A stretch of DNA of 64,000 bases, from the NCBI GenBank assembly GCA_009746045.1, contig RPFO01000392.1, positions 331,145-395,144 of the forward strand. The letters are read 5' to 3'. The position numbers and the translations under genes were made by a program. The notes under the pieces were generated by a model that was not told where the DNA came from, did not search any database, and saw only the letters and a program-made list of their open reading frames with translations. Below are positions 44,721 through 56,689 of the stretch, piece by piece. Source of the stretch: Mesostigma viride. Its lineage: Eukaryota; Streptophyta; Mesostigmatophyceae; Mesostigmatales; Mesostigmataceae. Numbering within the stretch: position 1 is the stretch's first letter; each line of letters begins with the position of its first letter.

Positions 44721-46460
44721 GCTCGCTCGAGGCGCTAACGTCAACAATAATGTCGCGAGACGACTTGAAAGCCATTTAAAGATGCGAGCGAGTGAACGCG
44801 GCGCGAACTGAGGACAGGGGTCGACGACGAGGAGCGAAAAGTACGGAGATCCGCCACCTATATATAGCCTTGCCGAATGCTATTGGAGATACGGCGTCTT
44901 CTAGTTGATAACCAGTACAGTGTAGTTAATCCCTGCTATACAACAGCGTCTCACTGAACAAACGCCTTTCGTCCTCCGCTCAAGATACGCCGTCTTCGAT
45001 CCAGCCACGCACGGAAGCCTGTACGATCTCCAAATTCCGACGACTTGTGCCCAACGGTAAAAGGCGAAAAGGACACCCGTCGATCACGAGTTATCCACTG
45101 AAATGTACGGAAAGTTACGGCATACGGGCCACAGGGTGCCCGATGGTCTTTAGTACATGCAGGGCTTGACGGCTTTCGTCCGTCCAGCCGACCGTCAGGC
45201 TTGACGGCTTTCGTCCGTCAAGCTGACCGTCACGCTAGTAGGCGACCTATTTTCGGTAAGCCGACAGGTGGCAAGCGAAAAGACGAAAGCCGTCAAGCCG
45301 ACCGTCACTCTAGTAGGCGACCCAGTTTCGGTCAGCCGACAGGTGGCAAGTCTCAAGAGTTCGACCGAGTACCCGCCAGTCAAGCTCGATCGAGTCGCTA
45401 ACGTCAAAATGTCGCGAGACGACTTTAAAGCCATTAAAGATGCGAGCGAGTGAACGCCACTGAGAACAAAGTCGCTCCGTCCGCCGCCCGAGATACGGCG
45501 TCTTCGGCCCAACCACATACGGAAGCCTCCACGATCTCCAAAGTCCGTCTACTTGCGCCCAACGGGAAACGGCGCCAAGGACACACGTCGACCACGAGGA
45601 GCTCCTGAAAAGTACGACAATTCTACGGAGATCCGCCACAGGATGCCCGATGGTTTTAAATATAGTTGGATATGCCCGATGGTTTTTAATATAGTTGGAT
45701 ACAGTCGGTTGCAAAATCCCAATTAGCAACTTTCGACGACTTAGAAACTTCGGTCAGTTTCAAACCTAACGTCTATTGGTCCCTTTTAACCTGCATGGAT
45801 CCAAGACGGAAAATTTTAACAGCAACAAAAGTTTAAGTATCTTCGCCCGTCAGTCTTTGGAGTTTGGACCGTCACTTCAGTAGACGACGCAGTTTGGATG
45901 TACCAACCTACGACGATCGTCGTAGGTTGGTATATGGGCAGCCGCCACGTGCAGGGGAATTACTTCAGGCGAACCTGTCCGGCCGCTAACGCAGTTTCGT
46001 CATTCCGACAGGTAGAAAGTCGAAAAAGGTGGAAAGTCGAACACGGCGAGAGCAACGGCGAAAAGACGAAAGCCGTCAAGCCGACCGTCACTCTAGTAGG
46101 CGACCCAGTTTCGATGAGTCGACAGGTGGCAAGTCGCAAAAGTTCGACCAACTACGCGCCAGTCAAGCTCGATCGACTCGCTAACGTCAAAATGTCGCGA
46201 GACGACTTTAAAGCCATTTTAAAGATGCGAGCGAGTGAACGCCAATAGCGTCTCACTGAACAAACGCCTTTCGTCCTCCGCTCAAGATACGCCGTCTTCG
46301 ATCCAGCCACGCACGGAAGCCTGTACGATCTCAAAATTCCGACGACTTGTGCCCAACGGTAAAAGGCGAAAAGGACACCCGTCGATCACGAGTTATCCAC
46401 TGAAATGTACGGAACGTTACGGCGTACGGACCACAGGATGCCCGATGGTTTTTAATATAG
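44720..46460. repeat. Three-copy ~700-bp satellite upstream of the HSF gene
   Basis: Copies of a block (GCTAACGTCAAAATGTCGCG, AGACGACTTTAAAGCCATT, GATGCGAGCGAGTGAACGC) lie at 44735, 45395 and 46180. A linked block (TCTCACTGAACAAACGCC, AAGATACGCCGTCTTCG, ACGGAAGCCTG) lies at 44950 and 46247, with a diverged copy at 45470. A third motif, GACGAAAGCCGTCAAGCCG, lies at 45288 and 46065 and is inverted at 45170. Each copy could encode MSRDDFKAI or MSRDDLKAI before stopping. Confidence 0.8.
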
Positions 46461-46666
46461 TTGATAGTACCAGCAATAGTACCAGGCTAGTACTAGTAGA
46501 TCGGCGTCACGAAGTCTCTATCTCTCTCCGCGGCCTGGCCCGGCGCGGCGCTCAAAATGCCGCGGGTTACACGGCCGCCAGGCGCCACGGGATGAGGACG
46601 TCGAAAAAAATAGGCGAGCTCCAAGGCGAGCTCGTTCATTGTTCCGCGAACACCCGCGCGCAAAGA

Positions 46667-48574
46667 ATGGCTTCCGGCCCGAAACAACCGCACACGCTGG
46701 CTTCCACGATGGCGGGTTCTACTCGAGTCCACGCAGCCAAGAAAGAGGATTTCTCCACGCAAACGGTCAACGAAGATGGCTATGCCAGCGGACAAAATGG
46801 TTCGAAGCACCCTGTTCCTTTTGGTCCGGACCCAGTTTCAACCAAGCCAGAAAAGCGCCCTCACATTGCGCCTTTTGTCAAGAAGCTGTATACGATCTTG
46901 AATGACCCGTCTACGCATTCGATCATCGATTGGTGCCCCGGAGGAAAGAGTTTTAAAGTGCCAGACCGTTATAAATTCGAGCAAGAGGTGTTGCCAAAAT
47001 ATTTCAAGCACAATAACTTCAGCAGTTTCGTCCGCCAGCTTAACACCTATGTAAGTGCCTGTTTCTCTCCACGCTTCTTACTGCGTGCTTCAACCAGACA
47101 TCGTTCTGGCGCCATCGCAACGCTGTTGGAAACTTCGAGTCGCAAATATAATACTTTGTAGTTGTCTTGGTTTAAATTTGCACTTTCGCTACTCGAAGAG
47201 CCTCCCGGTGGCTTGTCCGTTTCTTGGCCAAAAAGCCAAACGCCTGTCTGGCGCTTTAGATGCCTGTTTTCGTTAGGTGGCTATGGCACGTCTCGTTGAT
47301 CAGAATGCTTTTACTTATCAACTTCCTCTGTCTATTTCCCATGTTGGCTGTGCATCGTGTGCGTCCTTAAACCCTTGCCCTGTTCTTGCAGGGGTTTCGC
47401 AAGCTCTCTGACTGTGAGGAGTATTGGCACCCCAACTTCCAGCACGGCCAGCACAGCCTGCTCAAGTTCCTCCTACGCAGCGACAGCAAGCAGGCATCCC
47501 GCAATGTGCCTGCCTCCCAGCCTACCTCGCTTCCTTCCCCAGTGCCCCCCCCTCTGCCTGCCCTAGTGCCTGCCCCAGCGCCTGCCCCAGAGCCTGCCCC
47601 AGCGGTTACCTCCCTTTTCGAGCCGCATGGCAAAGGCACGGCGTGTGCGGATGCCAGCTTGGCCGACCTGGAGGCCAAGGTGCACCATCTCGACTGCGTG
47701 CACGCTTGTATGGCGGCACGCATGGAGGAGCAGGACCGCATGCTGCGGGAAAACGTGGAGATGTTGCGCGCGATGAAGCAGTTTGTGCTACAGATGGCGG
47801 CGCGCTGCTACCCGGCGGTGGCAGAGGCCTGCAAGGAGATGGGGGGGGACCACGCGGCCATGTGGCACCTCCTGCGTTTTCCCGGACAAGCCCTCTCGGG
47901 CCGACTGTTCCCCTCTTCACCGTTCGACATGCCCGCGTCCCCCCGCAGCAAGCCCCCCCCCCACGACCGATTCCATCTGCGAGCACCCGCGGGACGAGGC
48001 CATGGACAACATGCACGTGCAGCCGGAGCCGGCAGGCGCCCACCCAGGTGGTGCTGGCAGCCGCGGCGGTGCTGGCAGTGGTGGTGCTGGCATCGGTGAT
48101 GATGCAGGCCAGTGCAGGGCAGACGGCGCCCACGCGTGCTTCAACGCCCAACCCGGCAGCAGCAGCGAGCCGCAACCCCAGGGGGTCCAGATGGAGGCGG
48201 GACCTGTCGTCGCCGAGTCCGGGGAAGAGGCCAGCGGGACCGTGACCGTAGGTGTGGGTGGCACCGGCGGCCTGGCATGGGAGGCCGGTAATGCCGACGC
48301 GGATGCGTGCCCTGGCACCCCGATTGAGGCCTACTTTAACTTTGGACGCTATGACCAGGATTTTCCCCCGGATGTGCCCATGCCCACGGACAACGGGGGG
48401 TCCCTGTGTGTGCCACTGTCTGTGGATGCGGTGGGTGATGACACCGTGGTGGAGTCGTTGGGCGTGCAGAAACTGCCCAACATGCAAGCTGGGCTGGAGA
48501 TGGGCCAAATCAGCCCGCAGGATGTCTTTGGGGCTGGGGAGAAGGGCCCATGGGACTACGATGCGATGAGCTGA
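46667..48574 (+). CDS. Heat-shock transcription factor
   Basis: Two exons, 46667-47050 and 47392-48574, join in phase 0 at a GTAAGT donor and TTGCAG acceptor. HSFs bind nGAAn repeats as trimers and activate heat-shock genes. The DNA-binding domain starts near residue 66 (APFVKKLYTIL) and contains FKHNNFSSFVRQLNTY at the end of exon 1 and GFRKLSD, then LLKFLLRSD, at the start of exon 2. The intron site is the conserved one of plant Hsf genes. After a Pro/Ala-rich linker, SLADLEAKVHHLDCVHACM to LRAMKQFVLQM forms the HR-A/B coiled coil. The first frame stops at 48099, while the next frame (to 48574) has a plausible acidic C-terminal domain (YFNFGRYDQDFPPDVPM). The switch falls at ten C (47953-47962), so either the consensus has an extra base or a small intron lies there. 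The ATG choice is the first Met in phase with the domain. Confidence 0.85.
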
Positions 48575-49790
48575 GCCACATGGCTCTCCTTGGTGCCAGT
48601 TCTGGTGGATAGAGGCGCTCCTGTGTGGATGGTGTACAGTGTTTATCACTGAGACAGCTTATGTATTTGGTTGCCTGAGGGGTGCGGCTTCTCAGCAAGC
48701 GGTTTGGACTTTGGAAAGTTGGCTTCTTTACGAGGGCATCACCTACGCAAAGCCTAGCACATGTCTACGATGACGTGCAGGGTTTGCCAGGGATGGGAGC
48801 TGCCACCAGCATCAGTGAGGCCACCGACCATCTAGATTTGGCCTGAGCTAGCCCCCGCTGGGCCTTGCCTGTGCGGACGAGCGTGAATGGCTGTGACATG
48901 CGACAGCTGGTCGCCGCCGCCGGGTCATGCCCCATGAGTCGCTGGTCGTGACAGTGTCACACACTGTACATATTTCGAGGGAAAAGACAGCAGAAAGATC
49001 TTATAAATCCAGAGCTGAGAGAATGTTTTATAGTGTAAACCGTCACCTGCTGCGTGGCACAGTCCAAAGGGTGGCGGCTTGGAAATCCACCCCTTGTGGA
49101 ATGCGGTGTGCCTGTGTTTTCCCTCTTGGCATTGCCGCGTCTGCTCGGTCCCTGCCATTTCCTTGGCAGCAGCGATCGAGGATGCGTGTGAGTGCCTTGG
49201 CCAGACCACGGAGCCCTACTCATGGGGAAAACTTGTTAAAGGAAAGAATAAGTCACGCCATGCCAGGGGGCTGCTGGCTGCTTGTGTGCGGGCTGCGGCG
49301 GTCGCATTGATGGCATGTCTGCGGTGGCATATGTATTATATAGGTTGTCTTATTTGGGGGTGAGATAACAGGCCAAAGTCAGTTGTCTTATGCAGCAGTT
49401 AGTCTGGCTGTGGCCGGCCAGAATGCTACTTGCTACGCAAAGCAAACACGTGCATTCGTCATGACAGTGTGTGGAATTTTGTGGCGAGTCGCAATTGATG
49501 CAGATTTTGAGCTTAAAGCATGATTACCTGCTAAAAACATCTGCGAGCTGGGCCGGTGCCGAAAAAAATCTGCATCCCCTAGCTGCATCCGATATATATT
49601 CATTGAGAATGATTAATCATGGAAATGAGACCGACGGCATGCAACATAAGGGAAAAACCGATCGAAAAGAAGAAGAACCCTATGAAACACAATCCAATCA
49701 TAATCTGATCGACGTACACACGTACGGGCATGCAAGGATCAAGCCAACACAAGGTACAACTAACAATACATGTATGTTAAAAAATATAAT
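48575..49790. other. HSF downstream region
   Basis: No gene is recognised. Several short frames without domains occur. The region separates HSF from the LINE remnant on the opposite strand. Confidence 0.5.
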
Positions 49791-49979
49791 TACTTACAGC
49801 AGAGTAAAGGCACCCACGTAAAAATAAACAAAGCCAACGCTAACAAGAGATACCACAACAAAACAACTATACAGCCGGCATGGGACACTCCATCCACACC
49901 GCGGAATGAAGTAAAACAGTCTAATAACCGTGCTGCGCCGCAAAGTCAGCTTGCATGTGGGCGGCGGAGCAAGATGTCC

Positions 49980-51272
49980 TGAAGCCATAGCGCCCGGGTA
50001 ATCGCTACCGAGAGGCGTTGGCGCCATGTACGATGTCCAGGTCCGCGCTGACCAAGGGGCCCGCTGGCCCTCCAGGTCCAGGCGGTCTTCCCGGAGCCGG
50101 CAGCACTCCGGCTTAAAGAAGCCGGCGGTCAGGGTCCCCATGGCCCCGAACTCCTCCAAGACAAAGGGCACCGCAGGGGGGTGCCCGACGTCCCCATAGG
50201 CCGTGAGCTTGGCCTGCTCAGCCCTGAGCCCGATCGGCCGCCGTGTAGCCGGGCGCCTGGGATGCACCAACCACATGGCTAAGAGCCAAGGTGAGGGGCG
50301 AGCCACAGAAACGTCGATGAGCAAGTGCCGGCCGCCTCCCTCAAAGTCGAGAACCACGATGTCAGGTCGGTGGTTGGGGAAGTATAGAAAGCCGCGCCGT
50401 CCGCATCCTCAGACCGGATGTTCGCGTGGGGGAAAACGCACCGGACCATGGCGAACACTACTTTCAGGAGAACAGTGTGCAAGTATACAAGTACCAATTC
50501 TGATTCTGGTGGCCACCCATGCATGACAGGTAGAGGGTCCCAGAGGGGTCCAAGGCCTGCCCGCAGCTACCACAGGGCCACCCTGCGGGAACCAGAGGTT
50601 GCGGGGCAAACAGTTGGTGTCGCAGTGCCACGCACCGGATAGTGACTCAGGGCGCCAGGATCGACAAAACTGAGGGGGGCCCATGGGGAGAGCTCGGAGG
50701 TAAGCCGAGCCCACACTCCGGCCGCAATGAGAGTGAGAACAGCCACGCGCGACCCTGGGCGTTGAAGTCATCATGCAAAAAGATCCAATCCGCCGTGTGC
50801 AGAATACCCGCGTAGGTTTTCTGAGTTTATCGATGACGCGGGCAGGGGATGCTGCGGGGCCGGGACTGAGGACGGTGGCGACCGAGGGAGTGCCCCGAGG
50901 AATTAAGAGGCTTTGGCCGGGCGGCGCCTGAGCGGTGCCGGATGTTTGTGCAGGCCTGCCTGCTGCATGGATCTCAGAATAAGCATCCTGGATGCCGGCG
51001 GTGATGAAAGGGTAGGGGCTGGCTGGGTCCAAGAGGTCAGGCGCCGCCGTAGCCAAAAGGGGAAGGAGCCGACAGATTTCTGCCCACGACTGAGCGACAG
51101 AGCCCAAAAACGCGGCCGGGCCAGCCGGGCCGCGCGGGTCAGACCGCAGCCGCACATCCGGCCGCCCGGACGGCAGGCCGGAAGCGATGCAGAGAGCTAG
51201 AATGAGCCGGGAAATCAGGGCCGGGAAACAGCTGCGCCAACTGGATACGTTCGTCATATATTTGTACAACAC
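49980..51272 (-). pseudogene. Non-LTR retrotransposon ORF2, C-terminal remnant
   Basis: Read on the minus strand, this is the end of a LINE polymerase protein. A segment from about 51272 to 50530 encodes a region downstream of the reverse transcriptase. It is followed by a CCHC-like motif (CGSCGQ...H..SC) near 50560, and after a frame change by NHRPDIVVLDFEGGGRHLL then IDVSVARPS (about 50380-50300). That RPDIVV...DVSV pattern is characteristic of the C-terminal domain of many protist and plant LINEs. At least two frame changes break it and the RT catalytic domain is absent, so it is inactive. Its 5' side abuts the hairpin repeat at 51358. Confidence 0.7.
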
Positions 51273-51344
51273 AAAACTATATTAATGGCCGCGCAGCAAC
51301 ATATCGCGCTGCCGCCCCACCCGGCCTGGGTGAGGATCTAGACC

Positions 51345-51440
51345 GCATGAGTCTGTCCCAACTCAGTCCTCACATGAGGACTGAGTTGACAATTTTCAAC
51401 CGCGTGTAGCGACTAGGTGGGGGGTCCATCCCAAATGTTT
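51345..51440 (-). repeat. End of the 1.1-2.8 kb element family, inverted
   Basis: CTGTCCCAACTCAGTCCTC followed by TGAGGACTGAGTTGACA forms a 28-base hairpin. It continues through CAACCGCGTGTAGCGACTAG and TCCATCCCAAATGTTTTGA, matching the complement of 2745-2840. Only this one end is visible here; the outermost bases (CGTCGT) have decayed. Confidence 0.7.
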
Positions 51441-51876
51441 TGACACAACGGTCCGAGCCCCGCCAAAAACGACCATCTTACTCCGTCACCAAATTGGCGC
51501 GAGATCCCGAAAATCTGGTGGGCGGGAAGGTGACGACGAGGCAAAAAGTCACGCAGCACCCATGGCGGCCGTGAAAATATCCTAGCGACCGTCCTGAGAA
51601 CACATTACGGACAGCGAATTGATTTTGAGCCTTCATAACTCATCTACTTCACGTAGATATTTTTTTATCCTAAAGAAATCGGTCCATTTTTTCAGGAAAA
51701 CAGAAAAAGGGCGGGCATTTTCGCGAGGTCGGGTCAGGTCCGCTGCATTTTGCAGTGGACCCCCAAAAAGTCACACCGGAAACTTATCGAAAACGGCGAC
51801 AGTGTAGTTCAAGGTAAGCCGCTCGCACGGTTCTATGACTAATTCAAAAAATTTTGACCGAAAAACTTTTTGTTAA

Positions 51877-53565
51877 CCCCTAAATGGTCTTGCTGCCGAT
51901 TTTCCGCCAAAAATCGAGTTCCAGCCGATGCATCGGCCCCTTCTCGGGGGACCAGATGCCGCGAAATCTATTGAGAATTAGGAAAAGTTTAGCTGAGAAG
52001 ATCGAAAGTTTATAAAATTCTTCACAGCATGGTACTAGGGTTTGCATACTTCTGACAAAGTTATAGAGGTGTTCTGGCCGGTCAAAGTACAAGGGGTCAG
52101 GGTACTTTTTCACGTAGAACGTGCATTCCGGAAAACGACGACCTGGCCATGGCGGCTTGCGCACACGCATGGCATTTACGTTTTCGTTCGAATTTTCAGG
52201 CCAAACTTAGGATATTGGTTTTATACGTCCTAAAGATCATACAGGCCAATTTTTTGTTCGCGGGAATGCCATTTGATAGGTGTCGGCAGCGTTCTTGCTG
52301 GAAAAAACTGCGATCAGGCCGGACGATAGAAACGTTGACAGCAATACCTTTACGGCGTATTTTAAAGGACATATTGGTTTCTTTGTACTTTTTATGATAC
52401 ATAGTAGTCGTAAACGTGCAAGGGTGGCCAGAAATCGCCGAATCCAGCGACCATGCTGCACAACTTTGGTGTGCCGAAATGCGCCATTTTGCGGCCACCG
52501 CCTGGGCCAAGGTAACGCCATCCATGCCTGGTAAAGCTTAAGCATCGTTTTCCTATCGATGTTTTACGTTTATATATACGTTCTAGCTTGTGTAGCACAT
52601 TCTTTTTGCATTATTCATGCTCTTTCTTGACCCTGGCCTGGCCCCTTTCTAAAACACCCTTTTTAGATGCTTCCCTCAGTCAGTTGACCTGCCACAGGGT
52701 GATGGTGATAAGTTTTAGAGGCTGTATGGGTTTGAATACCTCCATATATGTTTGTTATACATTTCCCATACACATATTGCATGAGTGTGAGGCAGTTGGC
52801 TGGTCTCTGTGGCATCATCAAGCACGTAACTGGTGAGTAAAAGCTTCCCATTGACAGCATGTGCCACCAGGTGTGCTGGCCATCACCTGGCAAGCTATAG
52901 CAGCTTAGGCCTAGTTTATCCTTGCTAGGGCAGGCTGAAATAGGCTCAACATCACTAGTTTGTTGGTGGCTGTCTCCTAGAATGCATGCCTTGCGTAGGG
53001 TATCCGTACCACGTTACCTACGAGCATGGACAAGGTGGCACCTGCACATAGGTGCCATGTAAGGGCAGTGTGATGATGCAGTTATGTTTCCCCATCATTG
53101 TGGAAGGGAAATGTATTGTTTGGCATGGTTGGTGGCCATATTAGTAGGTAGTATGCCCACCCCTACCCCCTTGGTTGCTTTTTACCAACGGTACCCCTAT
53201 GGGCTGTACTGGGTGTAACTGCTGGTATACCCACCCAAATGATGACCCCAATGGCTCAAACTGTTCAGCAACTAATTGTTTATCATCCCTGAAGTGGTAG
53301 GTGCCTAGGTCTTATAACATAATTCAAAATGCACATTCTACCAAAAATGAAAACGCGCGTCTTGACCCCCCTGACTTTGACGGCAGTTATATATGGCCTA
53401 CCCTGCATATATGTGAGGTTGTGATATACCAACCCGAAGGGCAACTCATGGACATGCTTGGCCCCCAAGGACAGCCATTGGATATGGGTGGGTTGGATGG
53501 CATCTGGTTTGCAAAATTGTGAAGATCCAGCCGATTTATCGGCAGGATCTCAGACCATTTAGGGG
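51877..53565. mobile_element. Non-autonomous TTAA-flanked (piggyBac-like) element
   Basis: The inverted ends CCCCTAAATGGTC and GACCATTTAGGGG are flanked by TTAA at 51873-51876 and 53566-53569. Just inside each end are CTGCCGAT and CCAGCCGAT motifs in inverted order. The 1689-bp element has no credible transposase frame. The TTAA duplication assigns it to the piggyBac superfamily. Its TIR differs from that of the autonomous element at 36911, although both start with C-rich strings. The interior matches the core of the element at 1130-2847. Confidence 0.75.
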
Positions 53566-53785
53566 TTAAAACGACTGCCATTGTAAATCTACAAAAACCT
53601 AAAGTGACCCCCTTTTGGAGGGCTGACAGACATGCACAGGACTTGGACAAATGACATGGCATTCCTCGTGGTAAAGCATGGAAATAAACACATGTAATGA
53701 TATTTATTAATGAAACAATTCTTTATTCCAGATTATATTGCATCATTACATTGCATTGGTCACACGTAAACCTTGTCAGTACTAT

Positions 53786-54930
53786 TTACTGGTCCTCATC
53801 ATCAGAGGATCCCTCCTTTTGATTTCCCTCATCAGGGATGAAGGGCATGTCCTTGGTTCCTCTCCCCTGAGTCTTTCTGGCCTGCTCAGCAGCAGCAGCC
53901 TGATCAATGGCAGCCTGCTCAAAAGCAGCCTGCTTGGCAGCCAGCTTGGCTGCCTGCTTGGCAGCTTGCTTGGCAGCGCGCCTGGCAGCTCTATCAGGAT
54001 CAAGTTGCTCGTCAGGAACAGGCTGCTGCCCCCCAGAAGCGGCTGGTCAATAAAAACAGGTTGCTGCACGTAAAATGACCCCTGCTGGGGAGCAGGCTGC
54101 TGCAAAAAAACAGATGCCTGCTGGGGAGCTGGCTGGAATACTGGCTGGGGAGCTGGCTGGAATACTGGCTGGGGAGCTGGCTGGGCAACAGGTACATACA
54201 CAGCAGCCTGTCTTGCGATGAGGTCAGCCAGCTGCTTTTGCACTGCTGCCTTCTCTTCTTCTGACTTCTTGAGCCGCTCTGCAATCTCATCTGAATCCAT
54301 CTTGGTCTTGGGAGGCGTTTCGTTGTGCGAAGGTTCGTCGTTGCTCTGATAGCTCTGCTCTTGTTCGTCTTGTTCCACCGTCTGTGGGCGGCTCTCACGT
54401 CGAAGCCGCTTTGTTTGCGGCTCGTGTGCTGCATTGCGCTCTGCCTGGATTTCATTCCAGCGCCGCCTAACATCGGTGTGGTCGGCCCTGTTTCCAGCCT
54501 TGCACTTCGCCTTGGTGCTGACAAAATCCTGCACAAACGAGGCTACTGCTGCGTCGCAGTTGCTTGCAAGCATGTCGATAGGCTCCCAGCTGAATTTCTG
54601 TATTTTCTGACCTTTGACGGCGCATTCCATAAGGTGTTCTTTCGTAAAATCCCACTCAATCAGGAGCAAGAGATTGTCGCCTTCGAACTTTGCATCTGAA
54701 ATAGAAGCTATCTCCCATTCATCACGCTCCTTGTGAGGAAGCCCATAGCCAGATGGGCCGACATCGGTCTGCATCATGGCACGCTTTTCCTCCCTGACCT
54801 TGACACGCTTACTTTTCGTGTCTGCATATTCTTCTTGGTGAAAAGTGGACTCCATCTTGTGGAGCCGCCGCCCCACATGGGTAAAAAGGGACGTGAGCGG
54901 TATTTTCTTTAAAATAGTTTCATGATCCAT
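53786..54930 (-). CDS. Chromodomain-like protein with Ala/Lys/Gln-rich tail
   Basis: From the ATG at 54930 the protein has about 381 residues if one frame change at six C (54029-54034) is accepted. The first frame otherwise ends in nonsense. Residues about 65-135 look like a chromo-like fold: DEWEIASISDAKFEGDNLL, LLIEWDF, then FSWEPIDMLASNCDAAVASF. The W-E-I, I-E-W and S-W-E-P positions correspond to the aromatic cage and the W-E-P turn of chromodomains. A basic/acidic linker, a short coiled coil (ERLKKSEEEKAAVQKQL), and three PAPQPVFQ/PAPQQ repeats follow. In the shifted frame comes an AAKQAAK helix and an acidic end. A TATA box (TATAAATAG, 55055-55063) lies 125 bp upstream. It may bind histone tails or act as a structural DNA-binding protein; the family is not recognised. 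Confidence 0.6.
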
Positions 54931-55487
54931 GGCTGCCTGCCACAAATTCCTCCTTGTATGCTCGACAGGCCTTTGCTTTTATTTATTGTTAAAAGCCTTC
55001 ATGGCGGCGACTGGCCAGTGGGTCGACCGCAAGGGCCGACTGGCCAGGGCGAATCTATTTATACAAGTCCGTGGCTTGCCAGTAACTACAATTATGAATT
55101 GTGAGCGCCACTCCGTTGGTACTTTGTCAGTAATTAAAATTGCACAAGTCCCGAGCACCGTGTCATACGCCCTTACTTCTGTCGTACGCAGTACCGGCGC
55201 GGCGTTAGGCGTGTTTCTGTGCAAAGTCCCGAATTTTCACCAAGTCCTGGGCACTAAGGGGGCCGTGCTAGTAAGTGTAGCTCCTAAACGGCTAAGTCTT
55301 TTTGAATTCTGTCACTTGCACCCTGTTTGTATGCTCAGTATATGCTACGTACCTATTGCATTTGTTAATTGGCCTATTTATAATGCATGAGATGTGAGGA
55401 CTCTTTGTTTACGTAATTGCTTTTATTAGAAAATAAAATACAGTAATCATTTCAACACTCCTTTTCTCAATGTAGGAGTGGAAGTAC
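54931..55487. promoter_or_regulatory. Promoter of the chromo-like gene and 3' region of the next gene
   Basis: A minus-strand TATA box at 55055-55063 serves the chromo-like gene. Near 55417-55437, minus-strand AATAAAA strings could be the polyadenylation signal of the gene at 55488. Nothing else is seen. Confidence 0.5.
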
Positions 55488-56206
55488 TTATTTGTACATC
55501 GCATGCGCCTTCCTCCGTTCATGGCTTGGCTTCAAAAGGCTGCACTCCCTGCAGCTGACATAGCCATTGGCCAGTTGGTTCTTCCACACGTCTAACTCCC
55601 AATTGCACAGTTCCTCCATCTTCTGCATCCGGGGGGGCGGTGGTGAGGAGCCACGCTTGTCTCGAGGGCCTTGCGCACCGCCTCCTTCATGCGATTGATG
55701 AGCTCGAGACCGTGCTCTTCTGCCGTGCGTTCCTTCTCGAGATCCGGCACGGACTTGATGTACTCGTGAGCGACAAGGTCAGCGTCGTGTCCGAAGACGA
55801 TGACAGCCCAGAACATCTTGTCAAACACATTCTGGGCAAGGCACGCCAGATGCTTCCTGTAGCAGTGAGCCTCGGCGACCCACCTCTTCGCTTGACGGAG
55901 AAAGATATAGGGCTTCTTGCCAATCAGCAACCGCTTGCACATCTTGAGATCGCATGAAGTCATGTGGCGCAGCTCGCCAGGGTTCCTTCGGCGTCTGCGG
56001 GAGCGCATCTGAATCTCCTTCTCAATGGCATTCAGCAGCTCAGTGGCTTCGATCGTCTTTTCCTCTTTCACCTTCTCAAACTGGACCTGCGTGGCCTTGT
56101 TGATTCCACACAGTTTGGGCCACGAGAGCTCCACGAGGCGGTGCACGATTTCTGCAGGCAGGCTGTCGAAGGTGGCAGCCATAGCTGGTTTCGCGGAGTC
56201 AGCCAT
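55488..56206 (-). CDS. Small basic helical protein with C-terminal CxxC, unknown
   Basis: The ATG at 56206 opens a frame of about 239 residues if the frame change at seven G (55631-55637) is accepted. Without it the product ends after about 204 residues in an Arg/Pro stretch. Starting at FDSLPAEIVHRLVELSW it has the look of an F-box first helix (L-P-x-E-I), but the rest of an F-box is not clear. Next come a Lys/Glu helix, an RRRRR patch, and a conserved-looking core (CDLKMCKRLLIGKKPYIFL, LAQNVFDKMFWAVIVFG). The C-terminus in the second frame ends with a VSCRECSLLKP motif. The upstream region contains CCACGGG, CCACGTGG and CCCGTGG (56417-56456) and a TATA-like string (56472-56485). Function is unknown. 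Confidence 0.5.
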
Positions 56207-56689
56207 AGCTGTTTTCGTGGTAGTGGTGGATGGAGAGGAGGATAGCTGCGAGAGTTGTTGCGTCTCGCGACTTAATAGACGAAGGGATATCCACAGCTGC
56301 CACGGGATTGGTCCGCGTCCTGTGGATAAGCGCGGCGCGAGCGCGACGCGCGCGTCCTGTGGATAAGCGCGGCGCAAATACGGAACGGCGCGGCGCGAGT
56401 ACGGACCGGTGCACGTCCACGGGATTCTGCCACGTGGCACGTGCCATTCCCCGTGGTGACGGCGCCAGAAGTATAAATATAAAACCGCGCCAAATTCAAA
56501 TTTTTGCCAAGTCTCAACGGCTAAGTATTATTAAATTTGGACACTTGGGACGTGTGCAATTGTTAATTTTACTTTGATTGCAAGCATGGAAAATAAGACA
56601 TGATGTTCGTGTGAATTGTTTTCATTAAAAATATAATTACTCTTTAATTGTACACAAGTCCACGGGACTAGAGAGATTCTCTGAACTAT

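Noticed and set aside
43480-44775. 431-codon Gly-rich minus-strand frame
   Set aside because: Created by poly-C runs and tandem repeats; no domain, and frames on both strands are equally open.
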